Shown here: positions 1 through 6,480 of the stretch, piece by piece
Position numbering within the stretch: the stretch's first letter is position 1
How the letters are laid out: each line of letters begins with the position of its first letter
Origin: Fibrobacterales bacterium
Lineage (GTDB): Bacteria > Fibrobacterota > Fibrobacteria > Fibrobacterales > Fibrobacteraceae
Reading direction: 5' to 3'
Length of the DNA: 6,576 nucleotides
Assembly (NCBI GenBank): GCA_025997455.1
Contig: BNUP01000120.1
Location: 1-6,576, forward strand
The notes under the pieces: generated by a model
Databases searched by the model: none
What the model saw: only the letters and a program-made list of their open reading frames with translations
What the model was told of the DNA's origin: nothing
Position numbers and translations under genes: made by a program

Positions 1-1
1 T

Positions 2-1153
2 ATTGAAGTCGGGATGCCGCTCTTTGATATTGCCAACTTAAATTCTGTTTGGGCAGAGTTTAACGCTTATGAATCCGATTTGCCTTATTTGAAGGTCGGC
101 GATTTAATAGGTTATACCGTGAGTGCCGTGCCGAATGAAGTTTGGACGGGGCGAATAGAATTTATTTCTCCGATAGTTGATGAAATGTCTCGGACTGCAA
201 AGGTGCGAATGGAATCGCAGAATAAGAACTCAAAATTGAAACCAGGTATGATAGCAAACGCACTTATTCACAATGCAAAAATCAGCGGCGAGATGATAAT
301 TTTACCCAAAAGTTCATTGCTCTGGACTGGGGAACGGTCAGTGGTTTATATCGCACGGCGCTTAGAAAATTCTTCCTTATCTTTTTCATTGCGTGAGGTT
401 GAGTTGGGACCGTCGCTTGGTGATTCTGTTTCGGTTTTGAACGGAATTGAGGAAGGGGAATTAGTGGTTGCAAGCGGAGTTTTTGCACTTGATGCAAGCG
501 TGCAACTCGCGGGCAAAACGAGTATGATGAACAGAACTTCTGCCGCCGAATTTGACTTCTCTGCCGAACGGGCAGGTGATGAAAAAGGCGGGGGGAAAGG
601 GGAGTTTCAAACACAATGCCCCCCTGCCAGCCCTGAGGGCGAAAATGGCGGGGGGAGTTTGAATAATGCAGGCGACTGCATTATTCAAAAAGGGGAGTTT
701 CAAACACAAGGAGACAGTATGAACAAAGCAGCAATTTTGGCGGTAGCAACTTGCATTGCGGCAGGTAGCGCGGGGTGCGAGGAGCACAAGGGACACACAC
801 AGGGTGCGGTGCAAGCCGTGCAAACACAAACGGCGGCGGTTCAAACGACTGCGGCAAATGCACCTGCGGCGGTTGCGGAGCAACCAAAGATTCAGCAGGC
901 TACTCTGCAGGTCAGCGGCAATTGCGAGATGTGCAAAATGCGCATCGAGAGTGCGGCAAAATCTGTGGCGGGCGTGAAAAGCGCGGTGTGGAATGTTAAT
1001 TCAAAAATTCTCACCGTGAGTTTTGACGAATCCACAAATTTAGAACAGATAAGCAAGGCAATAGCCGCCGCAGGACACGATACAAAATCGGATAAAGCAA
1101 GCGATGCCGCTTACAATGCATTGCCGGGTTGCTGCAAATATCGCGGAAATTAG
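2..1153 (+). CDS. cusB: CusB-type RND periplasmic adaptor (5' partial), open in frame into an HMA-domain protein
   Basis: The frame enters from before the window; the first in-window ATG (14) is not the start, because the codons before it (I-E-V-G) already belong to the adaptor fold. About the first 175 residues match the C-terminal half of HlyD/CusB membrane-fusion proteins: the beta-barrel segment (LFDIANLNSVWAEF, then YESDLPYLKVGD, then GRIEFISPIVDEMSRTAKVR and LKPGMIANALI) and the membrane-proximal domain (VELGPSLGDSVSVLNGIEEGELVVASGVFALDASVQL, ending near AGKTSMMN). Such adaptors link an inner-membrane RND pump to an outer-membrane channel in the periplasm. After residue about 185 the frame crosses Gly-rich repeat-derived sequence (KGEFQTQ occurs twice) and then continues into a signal-peptide-like stretch and an HMA domain with CxxC. 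It ends 3 bases before the cusA start. Seen: one uninterrupted frame. Inferred: either a true fusion or two genes joined by loss of the adaptor stop. The adaptor assignment is firm; metal specificity comes from the neighbouring CusA. Confidence 0.88.
   Translation: MEVGMPLFDIANLNSVWAEFNAYESDLPYLKVGDLIGYTVSAVPNEVWTGRIEFISPIVDEMSRTAKVRMESQNKNSKLKPGMIANALIHNAKISGEMIILPKSSLLWTGERSVVYIARRLENSSLSFSLREVELGPSLGDSVSVLNGIEEGELVVASGVFALDASVQLAGKTSMMNRTSAAEFDFSAERAGDEKGGGKGEFQTQCPPASPEGENGGGSLNNAGDCIIQKGEFQTQGDSMNKAAILAVATCIAAGSAGCEEHKGHTQGAVQAVQTQTAAVQTTAANAPAAVAEQPKIQQATLQVSGNCEMCKMRIESAAKSVAGVKSAVWNVNSKILTVSFDESTNLEQISKAIAAAGHDTKSDKASDAAYNALPGCCKYRGN
561..709. repeat. Repeat-rich joint between adaptor and HMA coding parts
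   Basis: This stretch is built from short repeats and does not look like conserved protein sequence. A perfect 21-base direct repeat occurs at 596-616 and 689-709; the offset is 93 bases (31 codons), so both copies encode KGEFQTQ in the same frame. GGCGGGGGG occurs at 587-595 and 647-655. There are small palindromes at 561-575 (CTGCC/GGCAG arms) and 630-640 (GCCCT/AGGGC arms), a C-run at 619-624 facing the G-run at 650-655, and a long perfect hairpin at 658-689. The pattern looks like a dispersed palindromic intergenic element that is now read through. The boundaries are approximate. Confidence 0.7.
658..689. repeat. Perfect 14-bp inverted repeat (hairpin)
   Basis: Arms TTTGAATAATGCAG (658-671) and CTGCATTATTCAAA (676-689) are exact reverse complements around a GCGA loop. 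There is no T-run after it, so it does not look like a terminator. It lies between the two copies of the 21-base direct repeat and within the open frame, 30 bases before ATG 719. It could shape mRNA access to the HMA start or be the palindromic core of a repeat element. Confidence 0.75.
708..718 (+). promoter_or_regulatory. Strong Shine-Dalgarno site for an internal start at 719
   Basis: AAGGAG at 708-713 lies 5 bases before ATG 719, close to ideal spacing. It directly follows the second copy of the direct repeat and precedes a signal-peptide-like sequence. This supports the HMA protein as an independent translation product even though the upstream frame has no stop. Confidence 0.6.
719..1153 (+). 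CDS. Secreted heavy-metal-associated (HMA) domain protein, possible start inside the longer frame
   Basis: Read from ATG 719 this is a 144-residue protein with its own strong ribosome binding site. Residues 1-20 look like a signal peptide (MNK, then a hydrophobic AAILAVATCIAAG core, then AGC). Cys20 could be lipidated, but SAGC lacks the usual Leu at -3, so plain secretion is also possible. Residues 21-60 are a low-complexity Ala/Gln/Thr linker with an EEHKGH metal-ligand-like start. Residues 61-125 form an HMA (ferredoxin-like) domain with the metal-binding motif GNCEMCK (Cys69, Cys72) and the usual AWNVNSKILTVSFDE-type strand region. The tail YNALPGCCKYR adds a Cys138-Cys139 pair, typical of FCB periplasmic HMA proteins. 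Likely role: binding Cu(I)/Ag(I) in the periplasm and passing it to the CusBA pump, in the genomic position of CusF although unrelated in fold. Whether it is made alone, only as part of the adaptor frame, or both cannot be told from sequence. Confidence 0.62.
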   Translation: MNKAAILAVATCIAAGSAGCEEHKGHTQGAVQAVQTQTAAVQTTAANAPAAVAEQPKIQQATLQVSGNCEMCKMRIESAAKSVAGVKSAVWNVNSKILTVSFDESTNLEQISKAIAAAGHDTKSDKASDAAYNALPGCCKYRGN

Positions 1154-1156
1154 AGA

Positions 1157-4100
1157 GTGAAATTTCTCTTACAAAATCGCTTATTTTCTGTTTTGCTTAT
1201 ACTCGGCATTCTGGTTTGGGGTATTAGCGTTGCACCTTTTGATTTCGGGTTGCCGAACGAATTTCGTAACCCGATAAATGTAGATGCAATTCCGGATTTA
1301 GGCGAGAATCAGCAGATAGTTGCAACAGAGTGGATGGGCAGATCGCCCAAAGATATTCAGGAACAGATAACTTACCCGCTCACAACAGCACTGCTCGGCA
1401 TTCCGGGTGTTAAAACAATTCGCTCAACTTCAATGTTCGGTATGTCGTTTATATACATAATTTTTGACGAAGAAATTGAGTTCTATTGGAGCAGGTCGCG
1501 AATACTTGAAAAATTAAATTCTCTTCCCGCAAGTTTATTGCCCGCAGATGTGAAACCCGCTCTCGGTACCGATGCCACTGCACTCGGTCAGGTGTTTTGG
1601 TATACTTTAGAAGGACGAAATCCAAAAACAGGTGAGCCGAACGGCGGTTGGAGTTCAGATTCATTGCGTTCAGTTCAGGATTTTTATGTGAAATATAATT
1701 TGGCGGCGGCAGGCGGAGTTGCCGAAGTTGCAAGCATTGGCGGTTTTGTGAAGGAGTATCAAATTGAGATAAATCCGAGTGCACTCACAAATTACAAACT
1801 TTCAATTATGGATGTTATGGGGGTTATTCAAAAAAATAATTTAGACATCGGTGCAGAAACTATTGAGATGAATAAAGTTGAATATATGGTGCGCGGAATC
1901 GGCTATATAAAAAGTTTGTCAGATATTGAGGAAAGTGTTGTTGCGGTTCAAAACGGTGCACCCGTGCGATTGAAGGATATTGCATTTGTGAATGTGGGAC
2001 CTGCAACGCGGCGAGGAGGTTTAGATAAAGAGGGAGTAGAGGCGGTTGGCGGAGTTGCAGTTGCAAGACACGGAGCAAATCCGATGCAGGTGATAAACAA
2101 TATAAAAGAAAAAATTCGTGAAATGAACGCAGGTTTGCCGAGTAAAATTCTCGCCGACGGAACAGAGTCAAAAATTCAAATTGTCCCTTTTTACGACCGT
2201 TCAATTTTAATAGAGGAAACTATCGGCACGCTAAAAACCGCACTTTCTCACGAAATTTTAATTTGCATTTTGGTGGTAACCGTGTTGGTTTTCAGGTTGC
2301 GGGCATCGCTTGTTATTGCATCGCTTTTGCCGCTTGCCGTCCTTGCAACTTTTATCATAATGAGTATAGTCGGGATTGAGGCGAATGTTGTTGCACTTTC
2401 GGGTATTGCCATTGCAATAGGCGTTATGGTTGATGTCGGTGTGGTTATGGTTGAGTCGATAATTAAAAATTCCGAATTGCAAATTAAAAATAACTCCGGC
2501 GATTCAACGACTTCTTCAAAAGATTTTTTGAATACAATTTACACTTCCGTTAAATCGGTTACTGCTCCTTTGCTAACCGGAATGGCAACTACGATTATCG
2601 GATTTATTCCCGTGTTTGCACTTACCGCCCAAGAGGGAAAATTATTTAAACCGCTTGCATATACAAAATCATTCGCGTTGATTTCCGCGTTATTGCTCGG
2701 CTTTGCAGTGTTGCCTACAATTGCGTATTATATTTTGGGGGCAGGGGGGCTTCGCGGTTTTGCCGCTCGCTTGTCCCCCCGCAACGCCCTAAAAAAAAAT
2801 GCATTAGCAATTCAAAAAGGAATTAGAATTTTTGTAATAGTAATCGCGACAATTTTCCTCGCCGTTGAGTGGTTGCCGCTTGGGCATTCGGCGGGCATTT
2901 TTTGGAATGTCCTGTTTGTGGTTTTAACGGTGGGTGTAATATTGGCGTTTCTTTGGTCGCTTGTATTTTTCTATGAAAAAATTTTGCGTTGGTGTCTCGC
3001 TCATAAAACTCAATTTTTAATTTTGCCTGTTTTAATAATAATTTTTGGGTTAATAATTTGGAAAAATACAGGCAAGGAATTTATGCCGAATTTAGATGAG
3101 GGAACTTTTTTACTGATGCCCACCGCTATGCCGCACACGGGTATAGAACGAACGAGGGAACTTATCTCCGAACTCGACAAACGAATTTCTTCAATTCCCG
3201 AAATTGAAAGCACAATAGGGAAATGGGGAAGGGCAAATTCCGCACTTGACCCCGCCCCCGTGCAGATGTTTGAAAATACCATAAATTACAAGACGGAATT
3301 TACTCTCGATTCAAACGGGCAAACAATAAGGCAATGGCGACCGCATATAAAAAGTGCAGATGATATTTGGAATGAAATTGTGAAAGTCACCGAACTTCCG
3401 GGATTAACAAGTGCACCGAAACTCGCTCCAATTGCCGCTCGACAAGTGATGTTATCCACGGGAATGCGTGCATCTATGGGTATAAAAGTTTCAGGACCGA
3501 ATTTGGAGGCAATTGAACAGGGAGGAAAACTTTTAGAAACTGCGTTAAAAGAAGTTCCTTCAATAAAGAGTGAAACTGTTTTTTACGACCGCTCGGTGAG
3601 TGCTCCGTATTTGGAAATTCATTTGGAACGCACCGAAATGGCTCGCTACGGTTTGAATGTTGAGGATTTACAAAATGTAATTTCTGCGGCGGTCGGCGGA
3701 ATGTCGCTCACCAATACGGTGGAAGGCAGAGAGCGATATTCGGTGCGTTTGAGATACCCGCGCGAACTTCGCAATTCTCCCGATGCATTGGAAAAAATTT
3801 TAATTCCCACAATGGGCGGTGCACAAATTCCGCTCGGTTCGGTTGCAAAAATTGAATTTGCAAAAGGCGCGCAAATGATAAACAGTGAAAATACATTTTT
3901 AACGGGTTTCGTTTTGTTCGATAAAGTTGCGGGCATTGCGGAAGTTGATGCCGTTGAGAATGCGCAGGATTTTTTACTGAAAAGAATTGAGAGCGGTCAG
4001 TTAAAATTGCCGAACGGAGTTTCTTATAAATTTTCGGGAACTTATGAGCAGCAACAGCACGCCGCCAAAACACTGCTTATTGTAATTCCCGTTGCATTGC

Positions 4101-4654
4101 TCGCGATTTTTCTTGTGCTGTTTATGCAGTTCAAAACCATTACTGCGAGTTGCATACATTTTTCCGGTGTGTTTGTGGCTTTTGCCGGAGGATTTATTAT
4201 GCTGTGGTTATATGGGGAAAATTGGTTTTTGAATTTTGAAATCAGCGGCATAAATTTGCGAGAGGTTTTTCACATTCACGAGATAAATTTGAGCGTTGCT
4301 GTTTGGGTTGGGTTTATCGCATTGTTTGGCATTGCCACAAATGACGGCGTTTTAATGGGAACTTACATTCACGAAACTTTTTTGAAAATCAATCCCAAAA
4401 CAAAAATAGAAATTCAAAATGCCGTGGTAATAGCAGGCTCAAAACGCATTCGCCCCGCCGCAATGACAACCGCCACAACTTTAATTGCACTTCTTCCCGT
4501 TTTAACTTCAACAGGAAAAGGCTCCGATATTATGGTGCCAATGGCAATTCCTGCATTCGGCGGAATGCTTATTCAAAGTATCACTATGTTTGTTGTGCCC
4601 GTGTTGCAATGCGTGTGGAGGGAAAGGGCTGTTACAAAGAACCCAAGTCCTTAA
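1157..4654 (+). CDS. cusA: CusA-type heavy-metal RND efflux pump, Cu(I)/Ag(I) class
   Basis: Proton-driven inner-membrane pump of the HME-RND family, 1165 residues; E. coli CusA has about 1047. The GTG start at 1157 is the first possible one after the in-frame TAG at 1151-1153, and the spacing implies translational coupling. TM1 is at 8-27, followed by the family motif DAIPDLGENQQIVATEWMGRSP-like segment (about 44-65). TM2-TM4 lie at 365-436, with AIGVMVD and the acidic residues D426 and E433 (equivalent to CusA D405 and E412). The copper-site methionines are M654, M704 and M765, aligned with CusA M573, M623 and M672; the first two keep the same 50-residue spacing. This supports Cu/Ag rather than Zn/Co/Ni. 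Two extra hydrophobic segments (556-570, 581-606) lie between TM6 and TM7. The equivalents of E939 and K984 differ (N1062 followed by D1063; A1101). Loop inserts at about 436-450 and 528-545 look repeat-derived. The C-terminal TM8-12 block is complete. It overlaps the convergent lipoprotein gene by 23 bases. Confidence 0.95.
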   Translation: MKFLLQNRLFSVLLILGILVWGISVAPFDFGLPNEFRNPINVDAIPDLGENQQIVATEWMGRSPKDIQEQITYPLTTALLGIPGVKTIRSTSMFGMSFIYIIFDEEIEFYWSRSRILEKLNSLPASLLPADVKPALGTDATALGQVFWYTLEGRNPKTGEPNGGWSSDSLRSVQDFYVKYNLAAAGGVAEVASIGGFVKEYQIEINPSALTNYKLSIMDVMGVIQKNNLDIGAETIEMNKVEYMVRGIGYIKSLSDIEESVVAVQNGAPVRLKDIAFVNVGPATRRGGLDKEGVEAVGGVAVARHGANPMQVINNIKEKIREMNAGLPSKILADGTESKIQIVPFYDRSILIEETIGTLKTALSHEILICILVVTVLVFRLRASLVIASLLPLAVLATFIIMSIVGIEANVVALSGIAIAIGVMVDVGVVMVESIIKNSELQIKNNSGDSTTSSKDFLNTIYTSVKSVTAPLLTGMATTIIGFIPVFALTAQEGKLFKPLAYTKSFALISALLLGFAVLPTIAYYILGAGGLRGFAARLSPRNALKKNALAIQKGIRIFVIVIATIFLAVEWLPLGHSAGIFWNVLFVVLTVGVILAFLWSLVFFYEKILRWCLAHKTQFLILPVLIIIFGLIIWKNTGKEFMPNLDEGTFLLMPTAMPHTGIERTRELISELDKRISSIPEIESTIGKWGRANSALDPAPVQMFENTINYKTEFTLDSNGQTIRQWRPHIKSADDIWNEIVKVTELPGLTSAPKLAPIAARQVMLSTGMRASMGIKVSGPNLEAIEQGGKLLETALKEVPSIKSETVFYDRSVSAPYLEIHLERTEMARYGLNVEDLQNVISAAVGGMSLTNTVEGRERYSVRLRYPRELRNSPDALEKILIPTMGGAQIPLGSVAKIEFAKGAQMINSENTFLTGFVLFDKVAGIAEVDAVENAQDFLLKRIESGQLKLPNGVSYKFSGTYEQQQHAAKTLLIVIPVALLAIFLVLFMQFKTITASCIHFSGVFVAFAGGFIMLWLYGENWFLNFEISGINLREVFHIHEINLSVAVWVGFIALFGIATNDGVLMGTYIHETFLKINPKTKIEIQNAVVIAGSKRIRPAAMTTATTLIALLPVLTSTGKGSDIMVPMAIPAFGGMLIQSITMFVVPVLQCVWRERAVTKNPSP
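2461..2491 (+). repeat. AT-rich short direct repeat inside cusA (IKNSELQ-type insert)
   Basis: AATTAAAAAT occurs at 2461-2470 and again at 2482-2491, a 21-base period equal to 7 codons, encoding IKNSELQ followed by IKNNSGD. It lies in the loop just after TM4 (residues about 436-450), where other CusA proteins have a shorter loop. From memory, similar SELxIKN peptides appear in FCB proteins where AT-rich intergenic repeats have entered genes; a search is needed to confirm that here. Confidence 0.45.
2737..2790. repeat. G-run/C-run palindromic insert inside cusA
   Basis: A G-run at 2744-2749 faces a C-run at 2775-2780, with an inner hairpin GCGG (2754-2757) / CCGC (2763-2766). The local base composition is much richer in G+C than the surrounding cusA. 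It is in frame and encodes residues about 528-545 (GAGGLRGFAARLSPRNAL), a cytoplasmic loop after TM6. GGCAGGGGGGC at 2740-2750 is found in reverse complement at 618-628 in the adaptor/HMA joint. It probably belongs to the same dispersed repeat family. Confidence 0.5.
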
Positions 4655-6407
4655 AAAGTTCCTTCAAAAAATTGTCATCACCGTGTGGGAGAATTAAATC
4701 TTCGGATGGTGCAAAAAACGGTTCTCCTGCACGGAGCGGAAATAATGAACCGCTTGTTAATTTGCCGTCGTCGTTTAAGTCTTTGAAATAGTAGAATTTA
4801 TATGTGCCTTCGGCGAGACCGTTAATTTCAAAATGTCCGTTTTCATCGCACTTTGCTGTGAAAATTTTTCCGAGAGAGCGAATCGATGATTTAGCGGTTT
4901 TGCGAATTGTCGTTTCCTGCAAAACGATTATAGTTTGTACATCACCGCCGGGAATATCACCTTTAAGCGAGGCGAGTTTTAATTTTGAAACAGTGTTGAA
5001 TTGAGTCAATAATTTTTCTTGGAAAAGCGTATCGACAACCGAGTCTTGCACAACTTGAACAAATTTTATTCTTGAACCGGCAGACCAAATCGGCGGAATT
5101 TCCAAATGAGTTGCATCGGTTTGTTTAACCTCAAATTTTGCACTGTCTTTATTTACATAAAGGCGAAGTTTTGGAATAATTGTATCGGCGGAAATCGGGT
5201 GGTTATATGAAATTTTTATCGGTGAGTTCGGCAGAACATCTGCGGCGATTTTTGAAGGTTCAATTCTTGAAATTGCAGTAGGCACAATGCTTTTTTCTTC
5301 TATTTTTTTGAAACGAAATTTTGTGGAGTTGAGAGTTTGCGAAAGTTGCCTGCCAAGCGAATCTATAACTGCTCTGCAAACTACATTATATAAGGTATCG
5401 TTTTGCAAACCTTGAACTACAAGTACGGGATTTTTGCTCAAATCTTCCAAATAGAAATCTGTGGGAAAAATGGTGTCTCTTGCAGTTGCAAAGGAACAAT
5501 TTAAGAGAGAATCAAAAAGGACATTCCGCGAAAAAGAAAGTTCAATTTCAGAATTGCCTCTTTGTGATGTGGCATCCAAACTTATTGAAGATGTGTCCAA
5601 ATCGCCAAGCGAAAAGTTGAGTTGCAGATCGCCCCCGTCAATAACAACGGGATATTTTGCAACTCCTGCTATTTCCAAATCTGTTTCCAATTTTTGATTG
5701 TTGTTCTCATCGAGAAATGCGAGTGCCAAATACTCTCCCGCCTGCATTCCACGCAAAGTTCCGTTTCCCAAACTATCGGTCTGCGCGATATATTGCGGAA
5801 TTTCCTTTGTAATATTCGGGGTTGTATCCACCTCCGCCGTAATTGTGGAATCGCGGAATTTTCTCAAATAATTTTTATGCGCCCGCACGGCACCGACAGG
5901 ATAAAACGCAACAACGGGAAATTTTTTCTTTTTGATAAGCGAGTCCTGCAAATATACGGAAAAATCGGCTTTAAGTGAATCCAAAAAATCTCCGGTTGAA
6001 AATAAAATTTGAAATGATTTTTCGAGCGGATTATTTCGCAAATCTTTCACGGCGTTGGTTATTGTGAGCGTGTAGGTAGTATTGGAATCGAGCGGTTCAT
6101 CGGTGTAAATTCGCATTTTGTCACCATCGACTTTAACTCTTAATTTTCCCACTATGGGCGGTGAAATTGCAACTGCTCCGCTTGGCGGTTTTTGCACTAT
6201 CCATTCGTCAAATTGTAGCGTTATATCAAGAGTTGTGCCCTGCTTAACGGAATTTGGTGCAAGCGAAGTTCCGCTGACTCTGGGCGGAAATTTGTCTTCC
6301 GATCCTCCGCCGGGTGCAACCACTGTGGCACAGGAAAAGAGCAAAAATACGATTAACAAAAAAAACGGCACGATGGGAAGGTAGATAATTGTCACTCGGC
6401 GATGCAA
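4632..6407 (-). CDS. Large lipoprotein with SbsA-type Ig-like domain and prealbumin-like modules
   Basis: 591 residues. The start is TTG at 6407-6405; an in-frame stop at 6446-6444 limits extension. GTG at codon 5 is an alternative, but it would drop the HRR positive n-region of the signal peptide, so TTG is preferred. No Shine-Dalgarno site is visible. The signal peptide is residues 1-25 with lipobox LFSC and Cys26 as the lipidated residue. Next comes the FCB-typical APGGGSEDKFPP and a Big_5/SbsA-like Ig domain (about 41-140; QFDEWI, NTTYTLTITNAVKDLRNNPL). Residues 145-265 form a transthyretin-like module with AGEYLALAFLDENNNQKLE. Two weaker beta-rich Ig-like repeats follow (about 285-370 and 385-470). 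The C-terminal module (480-575) has GHFEINGLAEGTYKFYYF and a D-L-N-D-D-G loop like a calcium-binding turn. Likely anchored in the outer membrane or facing the periplasm; the exact function is unknown. It has no obvious link to metal export and is convergent with cusA. Confidence 0.9.
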   Translation of the reverse strand: MHRRVTIIYLPIVPFFLLIVFLLFSCATVVAPGGGSEDKFPPRVSGTSLAPNSVKQGTTLDITLQFDEWIVQKPPSGAVAISPPIVGKLRVKVDGDKMRIYTDEPLDSNTTYTLTITNAVKDLRNNPLEKSFQILFSTGDFLDSLKADFSVYLQDSLIKKKKFPVVAFYPVGAVRAHKNYLRKFRDSTITAEVDTTPNITKEIPQYIAQTDSLGNGTLRGMQAGEYLALAFLDENNNQKLETDLEIAGVAKYPVVIDGGDLQLNFSLGDLDTSSISLDATSQRGNSEIELSFSRNVLFDSLLNCSFATARDTIFPTDFYLEDLSKNPVLVVQGLQNDTLYNVVCRAVIDSLGRQLSQTLNSTKFRFKKIEEKSIVPTAISRIEPSKIAADVLPNSPIKISYNHPISADTIIPKLRLYVNKDSAKFEVKQTDATHLEIPPIWSAGSRIKFVQVVQDSVVDTLFQEKLLTQFNTVSKLKLASLKGDIPGGDVQTIIVLQETTIRKTAKSSIRSLGKIFTAKCDENGHFEINGLAEGTYKFYYFKDLNDDGKLTSGSLFPLRAGEPFFAPSEDLILPHGDDNFLKELFKDLGSL

Positions 6408-6409
6408 GA

Positions 6410-6437
6410 GAGTAAAGAGTAAAGAGTAGAGAATAAT
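6410..6437. repeat. Heptamer tandem array GAGTAAA
   Basis: Two exact copies of GAGTAAA (6410-6416, 6417-6423) are followed by GAGTAGA (6424-6430) and a degraded GAATAAT (6431-6437). It forms the leader between the probable -10 box and the lipoprotein start. Confidence 0.6.
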
Positions 6438-6460
6438 AACTTTTCACTCTACACTTTCAA
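6433..6460 (-). promoter_or_regulatory. Sigma70-like promoter for the lipoprotein gene
   Basis: On the minus strand TTGAAA (6460-6455) is followed after 16 bases by TATTAT (6438-6433), each one mismatch from the -35 and -10 consensus. This would start transcription near 6426, about 20 bases before the TTG start. Both boxes lie inside the imperfect inverted repeat described separately. If the host uses the Bacteroidota-type -33/-7 signals, this match may be misleading. Confidence 0.4.
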
Positions 6461-6480
6461 CTCTTGCACTGCCGAGTTCT

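Larger units (their letters stand above)
6395..6476. repeat. Imperfect inverted repeat spanning promoter and start codon
   Basis: Arms at 6395-6410 and 6461-6476 match at 14 of 16 positions (CTCGGC and TGCAAGAG blocks against CTCTTGCA and GCCGAG). Weaker pairing continues inward for about 20 more bases. The left arm contains the TTG start of the lipoprotein gene, and the loop region holds its probable -10 box. Confidence 0.65.

Noticed and set aside
658..689. Perfect hairpin as a rho-independent terminator between cusB and the HMA gene
   Set aside because: The stem is AT-rich, no T-run follows, and a coupled operon continues downstream.
561..709. CRISPR-like repeat array
   Set aside because: There are only two direct-repeat copies, the spacer is itself palindromic, and no cas genes are present.
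282..887. Three overlapping minus-strand open frames opposite the adaptor/HMA region
   Set aside because: Their residues are Arg/Cys/Pro-rich without any domain pattern, and the plus strand encodes a clear adaptor and HMA domain.
756..999. Two plus-strand frames in the HMA region in other phases
   Set aside because: They are frame shadows of the Ala/Gln linker and CxxC domain, with very biased Arg or Gly/Cys content.
3010..4251. Minus-strand frames of 69-121 residues opposite cusA
   Set aside because: The conserved CusA sequence on the plus strand fully explains the codon pattern; the antisense products have no recognisable signal or domain.
5461..5978. Plus-strand frames of 78 and 118 residues opposite the lipoprotein gene
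   Set aside because: They have no Shine-Dalgarno and no protein-like features, and lie within a continuous lipoprotein reading frame with clear domains.
6244..6447. Minus-strand 67-residue frame starting with ATG at 6447
   Set aside because: It begins upstream of the predicted -10 box and translates the heptamer array; it overlaps the lipoprotein signal peptide in another phase.
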